NCBI RefSeq assembly: GCF_007677725.1
Contig: NZ_VEDF01000016.1
Span: 1 to 64,000, forward strand
DNA from: Pseudomonas sp. URMO17WK12:I11
Lineage (GTDB): Bacteria > Pseudomonadota > Gammaproteobacteria > Pseudomonadales > Pseudomonadaceae
Direction: 5' to 3'
DNA: 64,000 nt
Shown here: positions 1-8,282 of the stretch, in pieces
Layout of the letters: each line of letters starts with the position of its first letter
Position numbering within the stretch: position 1 is the stretch's first letter
Made by a program: the position numbers and the translations under genes
Notes under the pieces: model-generated
The model's input: only the letters and a program-made list of their open reading frames with translations
Told to the model about the DNA's origin: nothing
Database searches by the model: none

Positions 1-29
1 CCATGTGAGAGTAGGTCATCGTCAAGATT
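1..29 (+). rRNA. rrf: 5S rRNA, 3' end only (partial)
   Basis: The first bases match the conserved 3' end of Pseudomonas 5S rRNA, including the CATGTGAGAGTAGGTCATCG stretch and the strand that closes helix I. The 5' part lies outside the window. A strong intrinsic terminator follows directly, as expected at the end of an rrn operon. The exact 3' end is uncertain by a few bases. Confidence 0.9.
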
Positions 30-37
30 CATTTCGC

Positions 38-71
38 AAAACCCCTATCTGCGCAAGCAGGTAGGGGTTTT
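38..71 (+). terminator. rrn operon intrinsic terminator
   Basis: A long stem begins with AAAACCCCTA, is capped by a GCAA tetraloop flanked by CTGC/GCAG, and returns as TAGGGGTTTT. It lies immediately after the 5S end and has a T-run, so it fits the rRNA operon terminator. Confidence 0.9.
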
Positions 72-317
72 GTCTTTCCTGCTCAGAAATCCTGCGATCT
101 CGCTGCTGCCATCAAAGGTGTTTTGCCTGTAACCGCCTGTTCCTGCTGCAGCCGCGGTGCGACAATATTTCTCGCCCGTTGACGTGACTTGTTCGCGCCT
201 AGGCTGCGTCAAGACTTTAGTTCGGGGCAATCCTGGCCCCCGAACCGAGCGATGCCAGCGTACCGTGCTGCGCATTTCTGGACTTCCACTGTCCGATCAC
301 TTGAGGTTACAAGCAAG

Positions 318-1961
318 ATGGCCAAGGCCGCCGATGTCGTTGTGCAATGCCTGGAAAACGAAGGTGTCGAGTATGTGTTCGGCATTCCCGGTGAGGAAAA
401 CCTCGACCTGCTGGAATCCCTGCGCAAGTCGAAGATCAAGCTGGTCCTGACCCGTCACGAGCAATCGGCGGGTTTCATGGCTGCCACCTATGGCCGTCTG
501 ACCGGCAAGACCGGCGTCAGCCTGTCGACCTTGGGCCCTGGCGCGACCAACCTGGTGACCGCCAGTGCCTATGCCTATCTCGGCGGCATGCCGATGATGA
601 TGATCACCGGCCAGAAACCGATCAAGAAGTCCAAGCAAGGCCGTTTCCAGATCATTGACGTGTGCGGCATGATGGACCCCATCACCAAGTACACCCACCA
701 GTTCGCTTCGGCCGACAACATTCCGGCCCGCATGCGTGAAGCGTTCCGCCTGGCTGAAGAAGAGAAGCCGGGTGCCGTGCACCTGGAGCTGCCAGAAGAC
801 ATCGCCGCCGAGCAAACCGATGCGCTGCCGATCCCGCGCAGCCTGCACCGTCGCCCGCTGGCCGAGCACGTGGCCATCGAAGCAGCGGTCGAGAAACTGC
901 AAAAGGCCCGCAGCCCGATCCTGGTAATCGGCGCCGGTGCCAACCGCAAGATGACCGCCAAGGTGCTCAAGCAGCTGATCGACAAGACCGGCATCCCGTT
1001 CGTCACTACTCAGATGGGTAAAGGGGTGGTCGACGAGCGTCATCCGCGCTTCCTGGGCAACGCTGCACTGTCGTCGGGCGACTTCGTACACCGCGCGATC
1101 GAAGCCGCCGACCTGATCATCAACATCGGTCACGACGTGATCGAGAAGCCGCCGTTCTTCATGGTCCGTGGCGGTACCGAAGTCATCCACATCAGCTTCC
1201 GCTCCGCCGAAGTCGATGCCGTGTACTTCCCACAGGTCGAAGTGATCGGCGACATCGCCAACGCCGTGTGGCAGATCAGCGAACAACTCGGTGATACCGC
1301 GCATTGGGACTTCAGCCGCCTGATGGCGATTCGTGAAGCCAACGAAGCGCAAATCGCCGAAGGCGGCGACGACGATCGCTTCCCGGTCTACCCGCAGCGC
1401 ATGGTCGCCGACATCCGTCGCGTACTGCCCTCCGAGGGCATCGTTGCCTTGGACAACGGCATCTACAAGATCTGGTTCGCCCGTAACTACAAGGCGCACA
1501 AGCCCAACACCGTGCTGTTGGACAACGCCCTGGCGACCATGGGCGCCGGCTTGCCATCGGCCATGGCGGCGCACCTGGTGTACCCGGATCGCCCGGTGAT
1601 CTCGGTGTGCGGCGACGGCGGCTTCATGATGAACAGCCAGGAGCTGGAAACGGCAGTGCGCCTTGGCATGCACATCACCGTGGTGATCCTGCGTGACGAT
1701 GGCTACGGCATGATCCGCTGGAAGCAGGCCAACATGGGCTTCACCGATTTCGGCCTGGACTATGGCAACCCGGACTTCGTCAAATACGCCGAAGCCTACG
1801 GTGCCAATGGCCACCGCGTAGAAAGCGCCGAAGCTTTCCTGCCGCTGCTCGAGCACTGCATCAGGACCCCAGGCGTGCACGTGATCGACTGCCCGGTCGA
1901 CTACAGCGAGAACGACCGCATTCTCAACAGCGAGCTGCGTGAGCGCGCGCTGGCCGTTTAA
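318..1961 (+). CDS. Acetolactate synthase large subunit-like TPP enzyme
   Basis: A 547-residue thiamine-diphosphate enzyme of the acetohydroxyacid synthase family, which condenses two pyruvates to acetolactate. The N-terminal PYR domain carries the cofactor-activating glutamate (RHEQS, E48). The central domain is Rossmann-like. The C-terminal PP domain has the GDGG motif (residues 432-435) followed by the Mg-binding stretch ending in RDDGYGMI. The ATG at 318 is preferred because a weak AGG ribosome site precedes it and it aligns with family N-termini; an in-frame start at 189 would add 43 unlike residues. No ilvN regulatory subunit lies nearby, so this is probably not the main valine-pathway enzyme and may be a catabolic or uncharacterised paralogue. 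A strong terminator follows. Confidence 0.85.
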   Translation: MAKAADVVVQCLENEGVEYVFGIPGEENLDLLESLRKSKIKLVLTRHEQSAGFMAATYGRLTGKTGVSLSTLGPGATNLVTASAYAYLGGMPMMMITGQKPIKKSKQGRFQIIDVCGMMDPITKYTHQFASADNIPARMREAFRLAEEEKPGAVHLELPEDIAAEQTDALPIPRSLHRRPLAEHVAIEAAVEKLQKARSPILVIGAGANRKMTAKVLKQLIDKTGIPFVTTQMGKGVVDERHPRFLGNAALSSGDFVHRAIEAADLIINIGHDVIEKPPFFMVRGGTEVIHISFRSAEVDAVYFPQVEVIGDIANAVWQISEQLGDTAHWDFSRLMAIREANEAQIAEGGDDDRFPVYPQRMVADIRRVLPSEGIVALDNGIYKIWFARNYKAHKPNTVLLDNALATMGAGLPSAMAAHLVYPDRPVISVCGDGGFMMNSQELETAVRLGMHITVVILRDDGYGMIRWKQANMGFTDFGLDYGNPDFVKYAEAYGANGHRVESAEAFLPLLEHCIRTPGVHVIDCPVDYSENDRILNSELRERALAV

Positions 1962-1979
1962 CGCCTGACGTCCTGATCG

Positions 1980-2035
1980 CCGGCCCGTCAGTTCCCAGAC
2001 ATTGCCTGGGAGCTGACGGGCCGGCGATTGTTTTT
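1980..2035 (+). terminator. Intrinsic terminator after the TPP enzyme gene
   Basis: A 19-bp inverted repeat (1980-1998 with 2006-2024, one G-T wobble) with a 7-base loop is followed by a T-rich tract. It isolates the acetolactate synthase gene from the downstream YecA-family gene. Confidence 0.85.
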
Positions 2036-2112
2036 GCCCAGGCAAAGTATTACCTCAGGCCTGGCATCGCTGTGCTAGGGTGCAGGCAAATCGTCATCCA
2101 GGATGCCCGCTC

Positions 2113-2667
2113 ATGCTCCCCGCCCTCAGCGACAAAGAACTCGATCGCCTAGAAGATCTGCTGATCACCTATGGCAACGACTACTCGGTACTCAACCTCG
2201 CAGAGTTGCACGGTTTTCTCACGGCCCTGGCGAGCTCCCCGGTCAACGTCATTCCGGAAAAATGGTTGCCCGTGGTCGCCGGCGGCAAGGTGCCCAAATT
2301 CAAGCGGCCAGCCCACGCCGAGGCTTACACGGCACTGCTGCTGCGCTTCGCCAACGAGGTCACCGAAGACCTGGCCTACGACCTCGACCAGTTCGAGCCC
2401 ATCTTCGAGCAGAGCACCAATGACGAGGCTCCGACCATCATCATGGAAGAATGGTGCTTCGGCTACATGCGCGGCACTCAGCTGGCAGGCTGGCAGGCGT
2501 TGCCGGCAGAGCAGGACGCGCTGCTCAAGGACATTTCCCTGCATGGGCTGGAGGACAACTTCGAGTTGCTCGATGCGTTGAGCTTCGACGAACACCAGGC
2601 TTACGCACCACGCATCGTCAAGGCAGCCCGTGCCTTGTACCGTTTTCACAAACAACCGTCGGCTTGA
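2113..2667 (+). CDS. YecA/YgfB family protein (UPF0149)
   Basis: A 184-residue, acidic, mostly helical protein of the UPF0149/YecA family. It contains the family-type segment around LHGFLTALASSP near the N-terminus and a conserved MEEWCFGYMRG stretch near residue 115. The C-terminal Cys-rich SEC-C zinc motif found in some family members is absent. The biochemical role is not established. The ATG at 2113 is chosen because the longer reading frame from 2080 only adds 11 unlikely residues. It lies between a terminator and a glutathione transferase gene. Confidence 0.8.
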   Translation: MLPALSDKELDRLEDLLITYGNDYSVLNLAELHGFLTALASSPVNVIPEKWLPVVAGGKVPKFKRPAHAEAYTALLLRFANEVTEDLAYDLDQFEPIFEQSTNDEAPTIIMEEWCFGYMRGTQLAGWQALPAEQDALLKDISLHGLEDNFELLDALSFDEHQAYAPRIVKAARALYRFHKQPSA

Positions 2668-2798
2668 CCTTCAACCCGCAGCATTATTTCGCCTGGCGAA
2701 ATTATGGTTTCCCCGCTGCGCTGATTCTGCTGCCAGGCGTATCGGCGCACGATGGGCTCCACCCGACACCGCAAGGTGTCACCACCGGAGCCTCAGCC

Positions 2799-3422
2799 AT
2801 GATCAAACTCTACACCTTCCCCAAATCCGGCCATGCCCACCGCATCGAACTGATGCTGTCGCTGCTGCAGCTGCCCACCGAACCGATAGTGGTCGACCTG
2901 GCCAAGGGTGAACACAAGCAAGCGCAGTTTCTTGCCATCAACCCGTTCGGCCAAGTGCCGGTCATCGATGATGACGGCACCGTGATCGCCGACTCCAATG
3001 CCATTCTGGTCTACCTGGCAGGCACTTACGACAAGACCGGCCAGTGGTTGCCGCACGCGCCAATCGCCGCAGCCAGGGTTCAACGTTGGCTCTCGGTTGC
3101 CGCCGGGCCGCTGGCCTTTGGCCCCGCCGCAGCGCGCCTGATCACGGTGTTTGGCGCCTCGTTCAACAGTGATGAAGTGATCGGCCGCGCGCACAGCCTG
3201 CTCAAGGTGATGGATGCAGCGCTGGCCACCTCCGCCTTTCTGGCCGGCGACCAGCCAACCATCGCCGATGTCGCCAATTACTCGTACACCGCTCACGCAC
3301 CGGAGGGCAATGTGTCGCTGCAACCTTACCCGAACGTGCGCGCCTGGTTATCGCGGATCGAGGCATTGCCCGGCTTCGTCGCCATGCCACGCACTGTCGT
3401 AGGCCTGCAAACCAGTCTCTGA
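2799..3422 (+). CDS. Glutathione S-transferase family protein
   Basis: A 207-residue cytosolic GST. The N-terminal thioredoxin-fold domain (residues 1-75) has the FPKSGHAHRIELML start and the NPFGQVPVIDDDGTVIADS segment carrying the cis-proline and glutathione gamma-glutamyl site. The C-terminal all-helical domain includes the N-capping-box region FLAGDQPTIADV. It is expected to conjugate or use glutathione, but the substrate cannot be read from the sequence. It ends 25 bases before the flavin/iron-sulfur oxidoreductase gene on the same strand, so the two are probably co-transcribed. Confidence 0.88.
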   Translation: MIKLYTFPKSGHAHRIELMLSLLQLPTEPIVVDLAKGEHKQAQFLAINPFGQVPVIDDDGTVIADSNAILVYLAGTYDKTGQWLPHAPIAAARVQRWLSVAAGPLAFGPAAARLITVFGASFNSDEVIGRAHSLLKVMDAALATSAFLAGDQPTIADVANYSYTAHAPEGNVSLQPYPNVRAWLSRIEALPGFVAMPRTVVGLQTSL

Positions 3423-3447
3423 GTTGCCCCACGCGAGGACTGCCGCC

Positions 3448-5460
3448 ATGACCGAACCCCTTGAGCAACGTCCCTCACCCTGGCATGCCGGTGAACGCCG
3501 CCTGCAAGCACAGGTGGGTGTTTTGGAGCGCATGCAAGCCTTCGGGCAGAAGGTCATCCGCGACCATATGCCCGAGCAGCACCGGACTTTCTACGCGCAA
3601 CTGCCGTTCATCGTCGCCGGCGCCGTTGATGCCAGCGGCTCACCCTGGGCGACGCTGCTTGAGGGCGCCGAAGGCTTTGTCAGCTCGCCCGATCCTCGGC
3701 ACCTGCTGATCGATGCGCGAGCGCGCGACGATGACCCCGCCGGCCCCGGCCTGACGAGCGGGCAGGCCATCGGCCTGCTGGGCATCGAACTGCATACGCG
3801 GCGCCGCAATCGCCTCAATGGCCTGATCGGTCAGGCAGCGGATGGTCGGCTCGAGGTCGTGGTCGAGCAGTCATTCGGCAATTGCCCGCAGTACATCCAG
3901 CTGCGCGAGTACACCCGCGTCCAGGCGCAGCCGCAGCCGCGAATCGATGCATCGACCCTGGATGCATACACCACCGCGATGATCAGCAATGCCGACACCT
4001 TGTTCGTTGCCAGCTATGTGGATCAGCCAGGCGGTCAGCGCGCGGTGGATGTCTCGCACCGCGGCGGCCGGCCGGGCTTCGTCAGGGTCGAGGGCAACCG
4101 CCTGAGCATTCCCGACTACGCCGGCAACCTGCACTTCAACACCCTGGGCAATCTGCTGGAGAACCCAGTGGCGGGGCTGCTCTTCGTTGACTTCGCCACC
4201 GGCGATGTCCTGCAAGTCAGCGGGCGCACCGAGGTGATTCTGCAAAGCCCGCTGATCAACGCCTTCGAAGGCGCCGAGCGTCTGTGGACGCTGGACATCG
4301 AGCAGGTGGTGCTCCGTCGCGCCGCCCTCGGCCTGCGCTGGGCCTTTGAGGAATATGCGCCAACCAGCCTGCACACCGGAACCTGGTCGGAAGCCGAGCT
4401 ACGGCTGCAACAACGCGACCAACGAGGTCAGTGGCGAGACTGGCGAGTCGAGCGGGTCGAGCAGGAAAGCCGCGATATCCGCTCCTACTACCTGGCTGCC
4501 GACGGCCCGGTGACGTTCTTGCCGGGTCAACACATCCCGGTGCGCATCCCTCAGGCGGGCAGCGCACCGCTGATCCGCACCTATAGCTTGTCATCCGCCC
4601 CCTCTGACGGGTACCTGCGCATCAGCGTCAAAGCCCAGGGGCCGGCGTCGCGCTACCTGCATGCGCAGATCAAGGTCGGCGACAGCCTGCAAGTACGGGC
4701 ACCGGTGGGCACTTTCACCCTCGACAGCAGCAGCGAACGGCCCATCGTGCTGATCGGCGCTGGGGTGGGCATTACGCCGTTGATGGCCATGCTGCGTGAA
4801 CTGCTGGCCAGTGGGCAAGGCCGGCGCATCCATCTGTTCCATGGCGCCCGTAGCCTCGCTGACCTGCCGTTTCAACAGGAATTGGCGAGCCTTCTGCGCA
4901 ACGCCCAAGGCCAGCTCACCGTGCACCGATCCCTGAGCCAGCCGCAGGCCGACGATGTGCCAGGCCACGACTACCAACACGCAGGGCGCCTCGGCATCGA
5001 GCACGTCAAGGCGGCGCTTAGGCTGGATGACTACGATTTCTACCTGTGTGGGCCGGCAAGCTTCACCCAGGACCTGTACGAAGGTTTGCGCGCGGTGCAT
5101 GTGCCCGATGCCCGTATTCATGCCGAAGCGTTCGGACCGTCGACCTTGCGCCGCCATGGCGATGACCCGCAGCCCACGCTGCAACAGCCGCCAGCGGCCA
5201 GTGAAGCCGTAGCGGTAATGTTCGCCGACTCGGCCAAGGAGGCGCGCTGGACCCCCGGTGACGGCAGCCTGCTCGAGCTGGCCGAGGCGCGGGGGCTGTC
5301 GCCGCCATTCAGCTGCCGGGGCGGCTCTTGCGGCACCTGCACGACCAAGGTGTTGCAAGGGCAGGTGCATTACCCCAACCCGCCTGCGCAAATGCCCGAG
5401 CCGGGCAGCGCATTGATCTGCTGCGCGGTGCCGGCAGAAGCCCTGGTGCTGCAGCTCTGA
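3448..5460 (+). CDS. PNPOx-like / ferredoxin reductase / 2Fe-2S fusion oxidoreductase
   Basis: A 670-residue fusion. Residues 1 to about 230 form a pyridoxamine-5'-phosphate-oxidase-like flavin split barrel. Residues about 330-560 form a ferredoxin-NADP reductase module with the FAD motif RTYSLSS (377-383), a GAGVGITPLMAML pyridine-nucleotide motif and a YLCGPASF loop. Residues about 585-670 form a plant-type [2Fe-2S] ferredoxin domain with cysteines C623, C628, C631 and C658. An electron path NAD(P)H to FAD to 2Fe-2S to the split barrel is inferred; the final acceptor is unknown. The ribosome site GCGAGGAC precedes the ATG. It is flanked by a GST gene upstream and a LysR gene downstream, suggesting a detoxification or stress role. 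Confidence 0.85.
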   Translation: MTEPLEQRPSPWHAGERRLQAQVGVLERMQAFGQKVIRDHMPEQHRTFYAQLPFIVAGAVDASGSPWATLLEGAEGFVSSPDPRHLLIDARARDDDPAGPGLTSGQAIGLLGIELHTRRRNRLNGLIGQAADGRLEVVVEQSFGNCPQYIQLREYTRVQAQPQPRIDASTLDAYTTAMISNADTLFVASYVDQPGGQRAVDVSHRGGRPGFVRVEGNRLSIPDYAGNLHFNTLGNLLENPVAGLLFVDFATGDVLQVSGRTEVILQSPLINAFEGAERLWTLDIEQVVLRRAALGLRWAFEEYAPTSLHTGTWSEAELRLQQRDQRGQWRDWRVERVEQESRDIRSYYLAADGPVTFLPGQHIPVRIPQAGSAPLIRTYSLSSAPSDGYLRISVKAQGPASRYLHAQIKVGDSLQVRAPVGTFTLDSSSERPIVLIGAGVGITPLMAMLRELLASGQGRRIHLFHGARSLADLPFQQELASLLRNAQGQLTVHRSLSQPQADDVPGHDYQHAGRLGIEHVKAALRLDDYDFYLCGPASFTQDLYEGLRAVHVPDARIHAEAFGPSTLRRHGDDPQPTLQQPPAASEAVAVMFADSAKEARWTPGDGSLLELAEARGLSPPFSCRGGSCGTCTTKVLQGQVHYPNPPAQMPEPGSALICCAVPAEALVLQL

Positions 5461-5527
5461 GGTCGGTCAGCAAAAGCCGGCCAGATAGCCGATACTCCCT
5501 GCACCTTGTCGACGGCCTGGAATGCGC

Positions 5528-6424
5528 ATGGATCAGATCCACCTGATGAAGGTTTTCGTTGCGGTTGGCGAGCTGGAGAGCTTTGCCGCCGCAGCGCGCA
5601 GCCTGGACCTCTCGCCAGCAGCCGTGACCCGCGCCGTCAGCGCCCTGGAAGCGCAACTGGGGGTCAGGCTGCTGCTGCGCACCACGCGCCACGTCCGCCT
5701 GACCGACGCCGGCAGCCGCTACCTCGAAGACACTCGGCACATCCTTGCCCGCATCCATGAGGCCAACGAAGCGGCCGCCGGAATCAACGCCACGCTCAAG
5801 GGTGAGTTGGCCGTCACCGCGCCGATCCTGTTCGGCAAGAAGTTCGTCATGCCGTGCATGGTGCGTTACCTGAAGCAGTATCCCGAGGTGGATGTGTCGG
5901 CGTACTTCCTCGACCGCGTGGTGAACATGGTCGAGGAGGGCATGGACGTGGCAGTGCGCATCGGTCCGCTGCCGGACTCGGGCCTCAAGGCGCTGCGCGT
6001 CGGCCGGGTACGGCGCATGTTGTGCGCAGCGCCCGAGTACCTGGCGCGCAAGGGCGAACCGCAGCACCCCGGCGAGCTGCCGGCCCATGACGTCATCGCC
6101 ACCAGCAACCTGTCACCGCGTGCCGGCTGGCGCTTCGGCCTGGCCGATGACGCCACTACCGTACGCATGCAGCCGCGGCTGACCGTGACCAGTAACGACG
6201 GCGCGATCGCCGCTGCCGTCGGCGGCCTGGGCATCGCCCGGTTGCTGTCGTACCAGGTGGTCGACGAGCTGGCCAGCGGTCAGTTGCAGGTGGTTCTGGC
6301 CCAGTACGAGGAGGCGCCCTGGCCGATCCACATCCTGCACCGCGAGAGCAAGCATGGTTCGGCCAAGGTCCGTACCTTCATCGATATGCTGGCGGCAGAT
6401 CTGCGTGCCCGTCAGCTGGACTGA
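5528..6424 (+). CDS. LysR-family transcriptional regulator
   Basis: A 298-residue LTTR. The N-terminal winged helix-turn-helix spans residues about 1-60 (SFAAAARSLDLSPAAVTRAVSALEAQLG), followed by an effector-binding domain typical of the CrgA/DmlR-like subgroup. The second ATG (5528) is preferred over 5522 because GGA lies six bases upstream and MDQI is a common LTTR start. It probably controls the neighbouring GST/oxidoreductase genes or its own expression; this is inference from position only. It converges with the epimerase gene, leaving about 10 bases and no visible terminator between them. Confidence 0.88.
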   Translation: MDQIHLMKVFVAVGELESFAAAARSLDLSPAAVTRAVSALEAQLGVRLLLRTTRHVRLTDAGSRYLEDTRHILARIHEANEAAAGINATLKGELAVTAPILFGKKFVMPCMVRYLKQYPEVDVSAYFLDRVVNMVEEGMDVAVRIGPLPDSGLKALRVGRVRRMLCAAPEYLARKGEPQHPGELPAHDVIATSNLSPRAGWRFGLADDATTVRMQPRLTVTSNDGAIAAAVGGLGIARLLSYQVVDELASGQLQVVLAQYEEAPWPIHILHRESKHGSAKVRTFIDMLAADLRARQLD

Positions 6425-6434
6425 GCGCCCCGAC

Positions 6435-7304
6435 TCACAGCGCCTGATACTGCATGTGCCAGCTCAAGCCGGTCGCCTGGCCGGTTTCCAGCAAGCGCAG
6501 GCCCGGGCGCTGCGGCAGGTGATGGGCATTGACCGGATGACTCACCGGCTCGAAGCAGAAGAACGCCTGCTGCGGTGGGCAGTACAACATGAAGTGCTCG
6601 GCGCCGCTGGCGCGACAGCGCAAGCGATAGCCTGCCGTCGGTTGCTCGATCACGCAGTCTCCGGCCCAGCCGCTGAACGCGTGATCGACCAAGGTGCTGG
6701 GAAGCGCTGCGCCGTCGCCGAAGTTCCACGGCTCCGGCAGCGCGGCCTGACGGGTTGGCAGGCCATCGTCGTCGGCGAGCCAGACGCTGTCGGCGCCAAC
6801 ACGTAAGCGCGTATCGGGCAAGCGCGGAAAATACGGGTGCAGGCCCAGGCCGTACCAGGTTGGCATGGGCCCTTGGTGGATCACCTGCAGGGCCAAGCTC
6901 AGGCAGCCGCCGTGCAACTGCACGTCCAGCGTCGCCTGATAGGCGAAGGGCAGCATGCTGTCCAGGCACAGTCGCGCGCGGTCGACGCTGCACTGCTGCA
7001 CTTGCCAGGCTTGTTGCCAGGCACTGCCGTGAATCGGGTAGGGATCGTGCGCGCTGTTGGCCTGCAGGGCCAACCAGCCCCCCGGACACTCGAAGCCGCC
7101 ATGGGCGATTCGGTTCGACCACGGGGCCAGCGGATAACAGCCCAGCTGCCGCGGGTTGCCGCTGGCCAGCGCGGCGGCATCCGTCGGGCGCAGCAATGCC
7201 TGGCCGCTGGCCTTGAGCCGCCAGTTGACCAGGCTGGCACCAAGGCTCGGCGCAATGGTCAATTCGCTCAGTTGATCCTGCAGATGCAGCAACGGCACAC
7301 TCAT
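6435..7304 (-). CDS. Aldose 1-epimerase (mutarotase) family protein
   Basis: A 289-residue galactose-mutarotase-like beta-sandwich protein. Family features are APWSNRIAHGGF (arginine of the sugar-binding site, near residue 64), YPIHGSAW with its histidine, GLGLHPYF with the second catalytic-type histidine, and a late glutamate in ACFFCFEPVSHPV-type sequence near the C-terminus. It interconverts alpha and beta anomers of aldoses. Its start overlaps the EamA gene stop as TGATG, so it is translationally coupled and probably the last gene of the uronate operon. Its substrate there could be a hexuronate whose beta form is the Udh substrate; that assignment is inference. Confidence 0.82.
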   Translation of the reverse strand: MSVPLLHLQDQLSELTIAPSLGASLVNWRLKASGQALLRPTDAAALASGNPRQLGCYPLAPWSNRIAHGGFECPGGWLALQANSAHDPYPIHGSAWQQAWQVQQCSVDRARLCLDSMLPFAYQATLDVQLHGGCLSLALQVIHQGPMPTWYGLGLHPYFPRLPDTRLRVGADSVWLADDDGLPTRQAALPEPWNFGDGAALPSTLVDHAFSGWAGDCVIEQPTAGYRLRCRASGAEHFMLYCPPQQAFFCFEPVSHPVNAHHLPQRPGLRLLETGQATGLSWHMQYQAL

Positions 7305-8224
7305 CACGGCCTCCGATAGGTCAGCAGGACGATAGCGCACACCACCACGGCGCCGCCGAGCAGCTGCAGGCCGCTCAGTTGCTGGCCCAACAGCGCCCAG
7401 CCCAGCAGCAGGGTGGCGATGGGCTCGACATTCATCACCGGTGCGTTCTGCGCCATGTTCAGGCGCGGCACGCAGACGAACAGCAAGGTGAAGGCCACGC
7501 CATACAACACCACCAGGCTGCCCAGGGCTATCCAGCCGCTGCTGCTGGCCGGCGGCGACAAGCCAGCCGGCATGACCCCGCTCAGGCCTGCCAGCAGCAT
7601 GCTGACGAAGACGATCAGCAGGGTCAGCAAGCTGCGCACCGGGCCGCGCACCGCTGCCAGCTTGTGATCGGTGATCCACAAGGCGCAGGCGAACACGCAC
7701 GCCGCGCCAAAGGCCAGGCCGATGCCCAGCGCCCAGTGCGGATTGCCATCGCCACCGTCGCCCAGGCGCGCCGGCACATCCAGTGCGAGCACCAGGCCAC
7801 ACAGGATCAAGCCCATGCACAGCAGGGTACGTGCGCTCGGCCGCGCACCCCCCAGGGCCCAGGTCAGCAGCGCCAGCAGCATCGGGAAGGTATTGCCCAC
7901 CAACAGGGCCAGGGCCACCGGGATGCGCGCCACGGCCGAGTACAGACACAGGCTCTGGGTGGCGATCAGCAGGCCCAGGAGCAATTGCCAGCCGCCGCTG
8001 CCGGCGGGCAGGCCCAACGGTTGGCGTTGCCACAGCACCAGGCTGGCCAACACCAGCAGGGTGATACCGGAGCGGCACAAAATCGCCAGCAGCACGCCTG
8101 TGTCATCGTCAAAGGCGATGCGTGCGGCGATGTGGTTGCCGGCGAACGAGCAGGCCAGCAGCGCCAGCAGGGCGATGGCCAGCTGGCGCGGGAACAGGGG
8201 GGCAGCAGAAGAGGAAACAGCCAT
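7304..8224 (-). CDS. EamA/DMT-family inner-membrane transporter
   Basis: A 306-residue protein with about ten hydrophobic segments in two EamA repeats, typical of the drug/metabolite transporter superfamily (RhaT/YdcZ-like exporters). The ATG at 8224 is preferred over 8248 because GGAT lies about seven bases upstream. It sits 58 bases after dctM and overlaps the epimerase gene by one base, so it appears to belong to the uronate operon. The substrate is unknown; export of a sugar acid or overflow metabolite is one possibility. Confidence 0.82.
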   Translation of the reverse strand: MAVSSSAAPLFPRQLAIALLALLACSFAGNHIAARIAFDDDTGVLLAILCRSGITLLVLASLVLWQRQPLGLPAGSGGWQLLLGLLIATQSLCLYSAVARIPVALALLVGNTFPMLLALLTWALGGARPSARTLLCMGLILCGLVLALDVPARLGDGGDGNPHWALGIGLAFGAACVFACALWITDHKLAAVRGPVRSLLTLLIVFVSMLLAGLSGVMPAGLSPPASSSGWIALGSLVVLYGVAFTLLFVCVPRLNMAQNAPVMNVEPIATLLLGWALLGQQLSGLQLLGGAVVVCAIVLLTYRRP

Positions 8225-8282
8225 GTGCAGGATCCGTTTGCAGCGCAACGCAGGGCCGCACGGGCGGCCCCGGTCACTGGAA

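Noticed and set aside
189..317. 43-residue N-terminal extension of the TPP enzyme
   Set aside because: Family proteins start near the 318 ATG and the extension has unlike composition.
297..2045. Long antisense frame over the TPP enzyme gene
   Set aside because: It is a GC-driven shadow: the sense strand encodes a complete family protein with all motifs, and the antisense protein matches no known fold.
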